A stretch of DNA of 24,686 nucleotides. Source: an uncultured bacterium (GTDB taxonomy: Bacteria > Actinomycetota > Coriobacteriia > Coriobacteriales > Coriobacteriaceae). Where the stretch lies: contig CAJMMA010000028.1 in NCBI GenBank assembly GCA_905214435.1, forward strand, positions 1 to 24,686. Reading direction: 5' to 3'. Shown in pieces: positions 7,035-14,213 of this stretch (positions are counted from its first letter, which is position 1; each line of letters starts with the position of its first letter). The notes beneath the pieces were generated by a model. The model worked only from the letters and a program-made list of their open reading frames with translations. It did not search any database and was not told the DNA's origin. The position numbers and the translations under genes were made by a program.

Positions 7035-8465
7035 TCAGGTGGTTGTCGGGACATAGGGATAGTAGTCAAAGCGCAGTGTCATAAGCCGCTGTGGGGATTC
7101 AATAGCCGCGGCGATGATATTGGCATCGCGGGTACGATCAAACCCTTCGAGTTCGATCTGATACGAGACGTCTTGCATAATGTCCAGACGTCGCCAGGCT
7201 AGGAGTGTGTCGCCATCGAATTCCAAGGTCTTGCCTCCGTCTGGGGCAACGGCGTATAGGCGCAATTTAGCGGTGGTTGCAGGGTCGACAACCGTGACCT
7301 TTTTAATTTCGTTTCGAGTATTCTTGGCGCCCAACAAGGTGAGCAGTGTTGGGGCCACGACCTCGCCCGATGGCAAAAAGACGACTTCGATGGATTCAGG
7401 AAATGCGATGATGGCCGACTTGCGGACGGGCTGATTGGCGGCGGCAACTTCGATGCTTGCAGCGTCGATGACCTCCGTGTGGTCGAGCGCGGCAAACACG
7501 CAGCAGTTACCTACATCGATTTCTTGAGGATCAGCAAGCCCCAGACTGTCCGCGAGCTCGGGATCGTTTTGATCGGTAGCGGGCTCATTCGGTGCTTCGA
7601 AAGAAGCTGGGACGCTGTTTGTCGGCGATGACGTGTCGCCCGCACCCGCTTCCTTGTCCGCACTCTCTTCTTGTATGGTTGCGTTGATGGGTTCGTCGTT
7701 TGAGGGGAGCGTCTTGGCGTCAAGCGCGGAGGGGAGAATTCCGATGGCTCCGGATCCGTTCCACTCCATTTCGAGAAGCGCCGGGTCGGCAAGAATGCGT
7801 TGCCTGCTTTGCGCGTGGGCATCGATTTCAATAGGGCCTGCCTCTATCCCTCGTGTAAGGCTGAGTGATCCGGCTGGCTTCTCGAAATGAGCGTCTGTAT
7901 CTTTGGTGCTGGCGGCGTAGAACAGCAGGGACGTTTCTCCCGCCGCGATGGCATCGGTGCCGGCTTTGGCCAGCCGCAACGATGCCGTGAATGAGAGGGT
8001 GGGCTGCGTGTCGTCTGCATTCGCGGCGGCGCAGCCCAGACATATACCGCCTCCTTTCTCGAAAAACGCACCGTCAAAGGCGACCTTCGCTCCGTTCGCC
8101 GAGTCATCGACCGAAGCGATGTCGATGCGCAGCTCTAAATTGCATGGATCGCCATCTGCATCGAGCACAACCGAGCGCCACGTGCAGACGGCGCACCCCG
8201 CCTGGGAGCCGTTTACCTTGTTCGAACGATTGATATCCACGACTATCGAGCCGTCCGTATTACGACGAAGGCATCCCGAGGTTGAGATTGCGGCCTGTGC
8301 AATCGAAAAACGCTTACACGCAATGGCGCTCGACGGATTTGGTGCGGAGCTTAGGGCTGCTGGTAAGGAGTCTGCCATGACGGGAGTCGCCCAAGCGGCG
8401 ACAGGCGTTCCGGTTGCGAGCGCGCCGCAGAGTGCGACGACGGGCAAAAGGTTCTTCGATGCCAT
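7035..8465 (-). CDS. Large secreted Cys-rich surface protein, function unknown
   Basis: I do not recognise a named family. The 476-residue product starts with a signal peptide (MASKNLLPVVALCGALATG, cleavage likely near residue 31 after PVMA). The mature part has nine cysteines, including CAVC (91-94), CLGC (142-145) and an adjacent CC pair (321-322), which suggests structural disulfides or metal sites. A Ser/Thr/Pro/Glu/Asp-rich linker spans roughly 255-315. The C-terminal ~125 residues (FPESIEVVFLPSGEVVAP, then VTVVD, ending LRFDYYPYV) look like the same beta-rich domain as the 199-residue secreted protein of this operon. There is no C-terminal sorting signal or membrane anchor, so it would be released or held non-covalently. 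AAGGAGA precedes the ATG. It is the last gene of the five-gene surface operon. Confidence 0.72.
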   Translation of the reverse strand: MASKNLLPVVALCGALATGTPVAAWATPVMADSLPAALSSAPNPSSAIACKRFSIAQAAISTSGCLRRNTDGSIVVDINRSNKVNGSQAGCAVCTWRSVVLDADGDPCNLELRIDIASVDDSANGAKVAFDGAFFEKGGGICLGCAAANADDTQPTLSFTASLRLAKAGTDAIAAGETSLLFYAASTKDTDAHFEKPAGSLSLTRGIEAGPIEIDAHAQSRQRILADPALLEMEWNGSGAIGILPSALDAKTLPSNDEPINATIQEESADKEAGAGDTSSPTNSVPASFEAPNEPATDQNDPELADSLGLADPQEIDVGNCCVFAALDHTEVIDAASIEVAAANQPVRKSAIIAFPESIEVVFLPSGEVVAPTLLTLLGAKNTRNEIKKVTVVDPATTAKLRLYAVAPDGGKTLEFDGDTLLAWRRLDIMQDVSYQIELEGFDRTRDANIIAAAIESPQRLMTLRFDYYPYVPTTT

Positions 8466-8483
8466 GGGGTCTCCTTAGCTAAT

Positions 8484-8765
8484 TTAGTGCGGCCTATCCG
8501 TGTTTTGTTTCTGGCTGTGTTTGATGTGCAGACCGAGGCCGGCGGTCCCCGCGCCTGCTGCTGTGGCACCTACTGCCAAGAGCCATCGTCTGTCGCCTGT
8601 CTGCGCCAACGGTTCCTCGCGGTCGCCGCGGTCGAGTTCCGAGAGATCGACCGTCACTTGCGTGGCGGCCTGTGCCTGTTCTTGCTGGGCAAAGGCCATG
8701 GCTGGCCCAAACGCTAGGATGCTGACGGTGGCGGCCAGGGCGATAGCCTTATGCCGTGTGCGCAC
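8484..8765 (-). CDS. Tiny LAQTG-type sortase substrate
   Basis: With the GTG start at 8765 the protein is 93 residues: a signal peptide ending near AMAFAQ (residues 1-26), about 30 mature residues, then LAQTG (53-57), a hydrophobic helix (WLLAVGATAAGAGTAGLGL, 61-79) and a basic tail (HIKHSQK). That is a complete cell-wall sorting signal of the LAxTG variant used by actinobacterial class E sortases. After both cleavages only ~30 residues would remain on the wall. A TTG start at 8795 is possible but would put ten odd residues before the signal peptide. The GTG start overlaps the upstream stop by 17 bases, which suggests coupling. No sortase gene is in the window. It may be a wall anchor or minor subunit for its operon partners, which is inference. 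Confidence 0.72.
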   Translation of the reverse strand: MRTRHKAIALAATVSILAFGPAMAFAQQEQAQAATQVTVDLSELDRGDREEPLAQTGDRRWLLAVGATAAGAGTAGLGLHIKHSQKQNTDRPH

Positions 8766-9348
8766 CGGGCTCGACCGTCCAAGTGATCGTTGCAACCTGA
8801 TCGCCTTCGCCGGTTACGCGGAAGATGTCGCGCGTGACGCGGGCGACGTTTCCGCTTGTCTTGAGCTTAATTTTGTCCGTGCCGCCGGCAATGCCCTGGT
8901 AGCCCATGTCGAAGGCTGCATTCTTGGAAAGATCGAGGCCCGTCTCCTGCATTGCGGCGCTGGCGTTCTGGAGTGCGCCGTCGGGGCCGACCTTAAAGTC
9001 GATGGAATTCTGCGCGGTTCCGGCCTTGGCGTCGGCGGCAATGGTCCAGGTGTTCATGGCGTCGATCTTCATGTTGGTGACATGGATGCCGTAGGCCGAA
9101 TGATTGTCGATGGTGGTCGCGTCTTCTGAGGGGCCCTGAAGCGTGCCGTCGGCCTTGGCGACGAAGGGAATAACCGTCGGAACTTTGAACTCTACGTTGT
9201 CGATCTCGGTCCTGACCATTACTTTCGTGGTTCCAACGCGCCCGGCTGCCAGAGCTGGCGTCGGGGCGGCGCCCATTGCGAGCGCGAGCGCGAGCCCTGC
9301 GCCCACGACGAGCGCTCTGGCTCCGTTCATGTTCCTGGTGATGTCCAT
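8749..9348 (-). CDS. Secreted beta-rich surface protein
   Basis: A 199-residue protein with a clear signal peptide (MDITRNMNGARALVVGAG..., cleavage near ALAA, residue 35). The mature part is short beta-strand-like segments. It contains VEFKVPTVIPFVAKADGT, then PSEDATTIDNHS and IHVTNMKID, and ends ITWTVEPGA. This pattern (VPxxIPF....DG....P....I.N.S...V.V) recurs in Gram-positive secreted surface proteins, often in operons with sortase substrates. I cannot give it a family name with confidence. There are no cysteines in the mature part and no anchor. A good ribosome site (AAAGGAACG) precedes the ATG. The C-terminal domain of the 476-residue protein looks like a divergent copy of this one. Confidence 0.75.
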   Translation of the reverse strand: MDITRNMNGARALVVGAGLALALAMGAAPTPALAAGRVGTTKVMVRTEIDNVEFKVPTVIPFVAKADGTLQGPSEDATTIDNHSAYGIHVTNMKIDAMNTWTIAADAKAGTAQNSIDFKVGPDGALQNASAAMQETGLDLSKNAAFDMGYQGIAGGTDKIKLKTSGNVARVTRDIFRVTGEGDQVATITWTVEPGAHTA

Positions 9349-9438
9349 GGTCGTTCCTTTCTATTCGCCGCGGGCCGTCCCCGCGATGATTGGACGAATG
9401 CTGGTGAATTGCGTGCGGTGCCGCGTCGGCCGAAAAAG

Positions 9439-9948
9439 CTAGTTCTCGGCTTGCTCAACCCGTACCCTGACACGTGTCGGATTGCCGTGGCTGTCGAGGG
9501 TCTTGGCATCGAGTGCCTGGATCTCGATGTATGCCTCGCCTTCTTTGATGTCGCCGGCGGGGCACGTCTCGATTGTCTTGCCGGTCTCGACCACACCGGA
9601 TTCGTACATGGTCTCGTCGTTTTGGATGACGCGGAATCGCTGGGGAAATTTATTGTCTTGGACGTTTTGCACGTTGACGCGCAGCTTGCCGTCCTCCTGT
9701 AGCTGAGCGACCGGCGCGACCGAAATCGTCATCATGTTGTCGCGGACGATGGCATCGAGCTCATCTTGGATTTCTTGTCGCGATTTGCCCTCTGCCGTCG
9801 TGACTGAGGCGCCCGCTTCGGGCACGGGCTGCGACTGCCAGGCGTATAGCCCTACGGCGATGAGGGCGCAGACGATAGCCAGGCAGACAACGACGAGTTT
9901 CTTGCGACGCCCCAGTCCTGCGAGGCGGGGCGGCTTCTTCGCACTCAT
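9439..9948 (-). CDS. Membrane-anchored extracellular protein of the surface operon
   Basis: A 169-residue protein with a basic N-terminus (KKPPRLAGLGRRKK) and one hydrophobic helix (LVVVCLAIVCALIAVGLYAW, about 18-37), giving an N-in, C-out topology. The outer part starts with a charged helical stretch (KSRQEIQDELDAIVRDN), followed by a beta-rich domain with ISVAPVAQLQEDGKLRVNVQN and DETMYESGVVETGK. That pattern resembles small beta-sandwich domains (MxxSINxxPxFxDG...NVxN...DDxGExIYxSG) found in surface-fibre operons of Gram-positive bacteria, an assignment from memory. Its ATG overlaps the preceding TGA (ATGA), so it is translationally coupled to the 98-residue gene. It could be a membrane base or assembly factor. 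Confidence 0.75.
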   Translation of the reverse strand: MSAKKPPRLAGLGRRKKLVVVCLAIVCALIAVGLYAWQSQPVPEAGASVTTAEGKSRQEIQDELDAIVRDNMMTISVAPVAQLQEDGKLRVNVQNVQDNKFPQRFRVIQNDETMYESGVVETGKTIETCPAGDIKEGEAYIEIQALDAKTLDSHGNPTRVRVRVEQAEN

Positions 9949-10241
9949 GCGGCGTCCTTGGTGGTGTAGACACGTGCGAACGTGGACGGGTCCGCTCCAA
10001 AGAGCATGTGAAGCATCAGGCGGCGCGAGTAGATGAGCTCGTCAAAGTCGTGAGGGAGCTCGATGTCGTGGATACGCGCGATGTGGTGGGCGAGCGCCGA
10101 GAACGACTCGGGGTCGCAGATAACATCGGTGGTGACGTGGTAGACCGCCGTATCGGGGAACGCCTCTTCGTCGAAAGGCAGGAGATAGGGATCGTCGTCG
10201 ACCTCGATGGCGACGCCGTACTGGGGCCAGTAATATGCCAT
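9945..10241 (-). CDS. Small hypothetical protein, first gene of the surface operon
   Basis: A 98-residue protein without signal peptide or membrane helix. It starts AYYWPQYGVAIEVDDDP, has an acidic first half, and ends with a His/Ile-rich helical part (FSALAHHIARIHDIELPHDF). I do not recognise it. The YYWPQYGVAIEVD strand and the C-terminal DPESFSALAHHIA helix faintly recall the end of DUF559-type endonuclease-like domains seen in Coriobacteriia. The lysine and other catalytic residues are absent or unclear, so no nuclease activity is claimed. AGGGAGG precedes the ATG. The frame upstream of the ATG is open for about 70 bases but holds no ATG, GTG or TTG. Being cytosolic and first in the operon, it may be regulatory. 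Confidence 0.68.
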   Translation of the reverse strand: MAYYWPQYGVAIEVDDDPYLLPFDEEAFPDTAVYHVTTDVICDPESFSALAHHIARIHDIELPHDFDELIYSRRLMLHMLFGADPSTFARVYTTKDAA

Positions 10242-10587
10242 GGGAACCTCCCTGCTTCTGGGGCCAAAACTTCTATCGGTTTTGGTTGTCGACGCCGACC
10301 GTATCAGCCGCTACTTGACCAATTTCTGACCAAATGCTTGACGGATTGACATCTCCGCAGGTAAAAGGTGGAAAAAATTACTTCAACTTTTTTCGAGCGA
10401 CAATCGAGCGGTCGGCGACGGCGGGGCGATATGTGTCAAAAGCATCGTCTGCCGAGGAAGCCTTGCCGTTCGCCGAATTGCACAAACGTAAAAATCGCCA
10501 ATTATGGAGACGGTCTCGAACACGTCGACGAAACGATGCGGTAACATCTCCCTGCAAACACTGTAGTTAGCTAAAGGGGGAGTTCGC
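10242..10587. other. Divergent intergenic region between the surface and lct-like operons
   Basis: This 346-base gap should hold promoters for both flanking operons. Seen here: an inverted repeat CCAAAAC-N8-GTTTTGG (10264-10270, 10279-10285) in the leader of the surface operon; two direct TGACCAA repeats 11 bases apart (10316-10322, 10327-10333), one helical turn, as for a DNA-binding protein; a consensus -35 TTGACA at 10346-10351 on the plus strand, but without a convincing -10 17 bases on; and GAAAAAA/TTTTTTC arms at 10371-10377 and 10388-10394. A 78-codon plus-strand frame at 10334-10570 is judged non-coding: arginine-rich, with no ribosome site. Confidence 0.45.
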
Positions 10588-12189
10588 GTGTCTGCAACCA
10601 TTAAACCCTTCACCGATGAGTTCGAAGAGTATGGCCGCGATGAATCTCGTGCATCGGGCGAAGCATCGAGCATCTCGTTTCCGACAACGGAAGACGAGGT
10701 CCGTGCCATTTTGGAAACGCTCCATGCCGAGCGTGTCCCGGTAACGGTTCAGGGCGCCCGAACCGGCCTTGCCGCCGGTGCCGTGCCCCACGGTGGGCAT
10801 ATCCTCAATACTTCCCGTATGAATCGCTACTTGGGCCTTCGCCGCGATGAACAAAGCCAATTTCTGCTGCGCGTGGAGCCGGGCGTTGTGCTCTCGGAGC
10901 TGCGTAAGCAGCTGAGCAAGAAGGTACTGCCGACCGCTGGTTGGGACCAGGCATCGCTTGAGGCCTACGAGGAGTTCCAAGAGTCCCCCGAGCAGTTCTT
11001 TCCCACCGATCCCACCGAGGCATCTGCCTGTCTGGGTGGCATGGCGGCATGCAACGCCTCCGGCGCCCGCAGCTACGCTTACGGCCCCATGCGCCCGCAT
11101 ATCACGGGACTCCACGTCGCGCTGGCTGATGGCGATTTGCTTGAGCTTCAGCGCGGCGAGGCTTTTGCCCAGGGCCGCCACCTGTCGCTCGTGACGGCAG
11201 AGGGCCGTACGCTCGAGCTCGATCTTCCCGGCTATACCATGCCCGAGACAAAAAATGCCTCAGGCTATTTCGTTGCGGACGATATGGACGCCATCGACCT
11301 CTTTATCGGCGCGTGCGGCACGCTCGGCGTTATCACCGAGCTCGAGATTGCCCTGCAGGCGGCGCCTGCGGTCGTTTGGGGTGTGAGTTGCTTTTTCGAT
11401 AGCGAGGACAAGGCGGTGTCCTTTACCGATTCCGTGCGCCCTGTCCTGTCCCATGCGGCTGCCATCGAGTACTTCGATGCTGGCGCCCTGGATATTCTAC
11501 GTCGCCAGCGCGAGCAGTCGACGGCGTTTGCCTCGCTGCCGGCGCTCGACAAAGAGGCCAAGGTATGTGTCTACGTGGAGCTCGATTGCGATGACGAGGC
11601 GCAGGCGACCGAGGAGCTGTACCACTTGGGATGGGTGCTGGAGCTTGCGGGCGGCCGCGACGATGCGACATGGGTCGCCCGCAACGAAGTCGATCGCGAG
11701 TGCCAGCGGTTCTTCCGCCACGCGGTGCCCGAGAGCGTCAACATGCTCATTGACGAGCGTCGCCGCACCGACCCCACCATTACCAAGCTGGGATCGGATA
11801 TGTCGGTGCCCAATGCACGCCTTGCCGATGTCATCGCCCTTTATCGTCGTACGTTGGCCGAAAGCGGGCTTGAATCTGCCGCCTGGGGTCACATCGGCAA
11901 CAACCATCTGCATGTGAACATCCTTCCGCGCGATGCGCAAGACTACCGTCGCGGTGGAGAACTCTTTGCCCAGTGGGCTTCCGAGGTCACGGCCATGGGC
12001 GGTGCCGTTTCTGCCGAGCATGGCGTCGGCAAGATCAAGGCGGGCTTCTTGGAGACGATGTACGGTCACGAGGCCATGGTCGAGTCGGCGCGGCTAAAGC
12101 TCCAGCTCGATCCTGCCGGGCAGCTGGGTCGCGGCAACCTGTTTGCGGAGAAGCTCTTGGATGAGCTCGTCCAGAAGGGGGGCGCGTGA
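10588..12189 (+). CDS. FAD-linked 2-hydroxyacid (probably D-lactate) dehydrogenase, LctD/GlcD-type
   Basis: A 533-residue flavoprotein of the GlcD/VAO type. The FAD-binding PCMH domain is at the N-terminus, with PVTVQGARTGLAAGAVP (51-67), followed by GGMAACNASGARSYAYGPM. The C-terminal domain has GHIGNNHLHVNI (H435 and neighbours, metal/substrate site) and SAEHGVGKIK (475-484). The family oxidises glycolate, D-lactate or related 2-hydroxyacids. It is followed with a 4-base overlap by etfB and then a ferredoxin-fused etfA. That is the gene set of the Acetobacterium lctBCD complex, in which lactate oxidation by NAD+ is driven by reduced ferredoxin. Gene order differs (dehydrogenase first), and no lactate permease or racemase is beside it. 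The GTG start follows AAAGGGGGA at 10573-10581. Substrate is inferred. Confidence 0.88.
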   Translation: MSATIKPFTDEFEEYGRDESRASGEASSISFPTTEDEVRAILETLHAERVPVTVQGARTGLAAGAVPHGGHILNTSRMNRYLGLRRDEQSQFLLRVEPGVVLSELRKQLSKKVLPTAGWDQASLEAYEEFQESPEQFFPTDPTEASACLGGMAACNASGARSYAYGPMRPHITGLHVALADGDLLELQRGEAFAQGRHLSLVTAEGRTLELDLPGYTMPETKNASGYFVADDMDAIDLFIGACGTLGVITELEIALQAAPAVVWGVSCFFDSEDKAVSFTDSVRPVLSHAAAIEYFDAGALDILRRQREQSTAFASLPALDKEAKVCVYVELDCDDEAQATEELYHLGWVLELAGGRDDATWVARNEVDRECQRFFRHAVPESVNMLIDERRRTDPTITKLGSDMSVPNARLADVIALYRRTLAESGLESAAWGHIGNNHLHVNILPRDAQDYRRGGELFAQWASEVTAMGGAVSAEHGVGKIKAGFLETMYGHEAMVESARLKLQLDPAGQLGRGNLFAEKLLDELVQKGGA

Positions 12190-13007
12190 AGATGAGCGAT
12201 TTCCATATGGTGGTGTGCGTCAAGGCGGTGCCCGGAAGCACCGAGGTCAAGATGGACCCCAAGACCAATACTATCGTGCGTGATGGCAAACAGGCGGTCA
12301 TTAACCCGTTCGATGCAAGCGCCCTCGAATGCGCGCTGGCGCTGAAAGACGACTTTATCGGCTTTGGCATGGACGTGCGCGTAACGGTGGTGTCGATGGG
12401 CATCCCCGCGACCGAGTCGCTGCTGCGCGACTGCATCGCCCGAGGCGCCGATGACGCACTGCTGCTAACCGATCGCGCCTTTGCAGGTGCCGATACCCTG
12501 GCAACCACCTATGCCCTTAAGTGCGGCATCGAGGCGCTCGACGAGGACTTCGACCTGCTCATCTGCGGCAAGATGGCGGTGGATGGCGATACGGCCCAGA
12601 TTGGTCCCGAGCTTGCCGGTGCCTTTGAGATTCCCTGCGTGACCGACGTGAGCTGCGTGCAGAGCGCGGGCTTTACGACGTGTGGCTCGCTGGCGCTCGT
12701 TCACGGATGCGATGCCGGCGAGGAGACGGTGTGCCTGGAGATGCCGTGCGCGATGACGACTGCCAAGGAGATTGGCCAGTTGCGTATGCCGAGTATTGCC
12801 GGTATTCGCGCGGCAGAGGAGGCGGACGTGCGCGTGGTCAGTGCCGCCGACGTGAACGCCGACCCCGCGCGTTGCGGTCTTGCCGGGTCGCCGACACAGG
12901 TCGTGCGCTCGTTTGTGCCCGACCGTGACCAAACGTGCAAGGCCGTTGAGGGGACGGCGTCCGAGCAGGCGGTAGAACTTGCCAAGATTATCGAGGGGAT
13001 GGCATAG
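12186..13007 (+). CDS. etfB: Electron transfer flavoprotein subunit beta, bifurcating type
   Basis: A 273-residue EtfB with MVVCVKAVPGSTEVKMDP at the N-terminus, NPFDASALECALALKD, and GKMAVDGDTAQIGPELA around residues 128-144. The DGDTAQxGP motif is the one that binds the bifurcating FAD in EtfB proteins of bifurcating complexes, where ordinary EtfB binds AMP. The gene overlaps the dehydrogenase by 4 bases (GTGA), and its stop abuts the ATG of etfA, so all three are co-translated. A start at the internal ATG (12192) is also possible, because the GGGGGG ribosome site serves both. Confidence 0.92.
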   Translation: MKMSDFHMVVCVKAVPGSTEVKMDPKTNTIVRDGKQAVINPFDASALECALALKDDFIGFGMDVRVTVVSMGIPATESLLRDCIARGADDALLLTDRAFAGADTLATTYALKCGIEALDEDFDLLICGKMAVDGDTAQIGPELAGAFEIPCVTDVSCVQSAGFTTCGSLALVHGCDAGEETVCLEMPCAMTTAKEIGQLRMPSIAGIRAAEEADVRVVSAADVNADPARCGLAGSPTQVVRSFVPDRDQTCKAVEGTASEQAVELAKIIEGMA

Positions 13008-14213
13008 ATGAGCGGACTGATTATCGATAGCGAAGCCTGTATCGGCTGCGGTCGCTGCGTTCGCGCCTGTGCCTCGGGCGGCATCGTAGTGGAAGGCGAG
13101 CGACCCAACCGATGCGCCCACGTAACCGACGGCTGCATCCTATGCGGTGGGTGCGTCGACGCCTGCCCCGTCAACGCCATCTCGATTGAGCGCGACGAGG
13201 CCGCCGGCGCGGCAGACCTTGACGCATATCGAGACATTTGGGTCTTCGTGCAAACTGACAAGCACGATGCCGTGGCATCCGTGGCCTTCGAGCTCATGGG
13301 CAAGGGGCGCGAGCTTGCTGATGCACGCGGCTGTCGCCTGGTGGCGCTGATCGGCATAGGTTCCGAGGGCTCGCTCGAGGACCTCGAACACCTGGTTTGT
13401 GCCGGCGCGGACGAAGTTCTGGTCTGTCGTGACGAGCGCCTGCGTCAGAACGACGCGGAGGTCTATGCTCGCCTGATCTACGATTTGGTGGCCGAGCGCA
13501 AGCCCGAGGCCATTCTGTACGGCGCGACCGCCTTTGGTCGCGAGCTGGCGCCCGGTGTGGCCGTGCGCTTGCAGACGGGTCTTACGGCCGATTGCACGGT
13601 GCTTTCTATGGATACGGAGACGGGTCTGCTGCAGCAGACGCGCCCGGCGTTTGGCGGCAACCTGATGGCCACCATTATCTGCCCCAACCACCGTCCTCAG
13701 ATGGCAACGGTGCGCCCCGGCATCTTTAAGGCGCCCGAGTTTGACTATAGCCGCTCCGGCACGATTACCCAGGTAGTGCTTGCGGATGACGTTAAGGCCC
13801 GCGTCGAGATCTCGATTCCCGCCGAGGAGTGGGGACAGCAGGCCTCAATTGCCGATGCCGAGCGTCTGGTCGTGGTGGGCCGCGGCATTGGCTCGAAGAA
13901 AAACCTACCGCTGATGCGAAAGCTTGCCGAGGCTCTGGGTGCCGAGCTTGGCTGCACGCGCCCCGTGGTGGAGGCCGGCTGGCTGGAGTATCGCCACCAG
14001 ATTGGCCAGACGGGTGTATCGGTCTCGCCCAAGCTCCTCGTGAGCATCGGTGTCTCGGGTGCTATCCAGCATCTCGCCGGCATCGGTGGGGCGGAGTGCA
14101 TTATCGCCATCAATGAGGACCCGGATGCCCCCATCTTTGGCGCCGCCCAGTACAAGGTTGTTGGAAACGCCGTCGAGGTCGTTGAGGAGTTGCTGGCTCA
14201 GCTCGAGTGCTAA
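13008..14213 (+). CDS. etfA: Electron transfer flavoprotein subunit alpha with N-terminal 2x[4Fe-4S] ferredoxin domain
   Basis: A 401-residue EtfA fusion. Residues 1-60 are a two-cluster ferredoxin domain with CIGCGRCVRAC (C11, C14, C17, C21) and CILCGGCVDACP (C43, C46, C49, C53), plus an extra C36. Then come the EtfA N-terminal fold and the C-terminal FAD domain: GRGIGSKKNLPLMRKLAEAL, RPVVEAGWLEYRHQIGQTG, LLVSIGVSGAIQHLAG and IAINEDPDAPIF. Ferredoxin-fused EtfA occurs in LctC and CarE-type complexes, where the clusters exchange electrons with ferredoxin. With the EtfB motif this supports electron bifurcation/confurcation. The TAA stop overlaps the TAG of the convergent HD gene. Confidence 0.93.
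   Translation: MSGLIIDSEACIGCGRCVRACASGGIVVEGERPNRCAHVTDGCILCGGCVDACPVNAISIERDEAAGAADLDAYRDIWVFVQTDKHDAVASVAFELMGKGRELADARGCRLVALIGIGSEGSLEDLEHLVCAGADEVLVCRDERLRQNDAEVYARLIYDLVAERKPEAILYGATAFGRELAPGVAVRLQTGLTADCTVLSMDTETGLLQQTRPAFGGNLMATIICPNHRPQMATVRPGIFKAPEFDYSRSGTITQVVLADDVKARVEISIPAEEWGQQASIADAERLVVVGRGIGSKKNLPLMRKLAEALGAELGCTRPVVEAGWLEYRHQIGQTGVSVSPKLLVSIGVSGAIQHLAGIGGAECIIAINEDPDAPIFGAAQYKVVGNAVEVVEELLAQLEC

Noticed and set aside
10334..10570. A 78-codon plus-strand frame in the large intergenic region.
   Set aside because: There is no ribosome site, it is rich in Arg and Lys with no motif, and it overlaps likely control elements.
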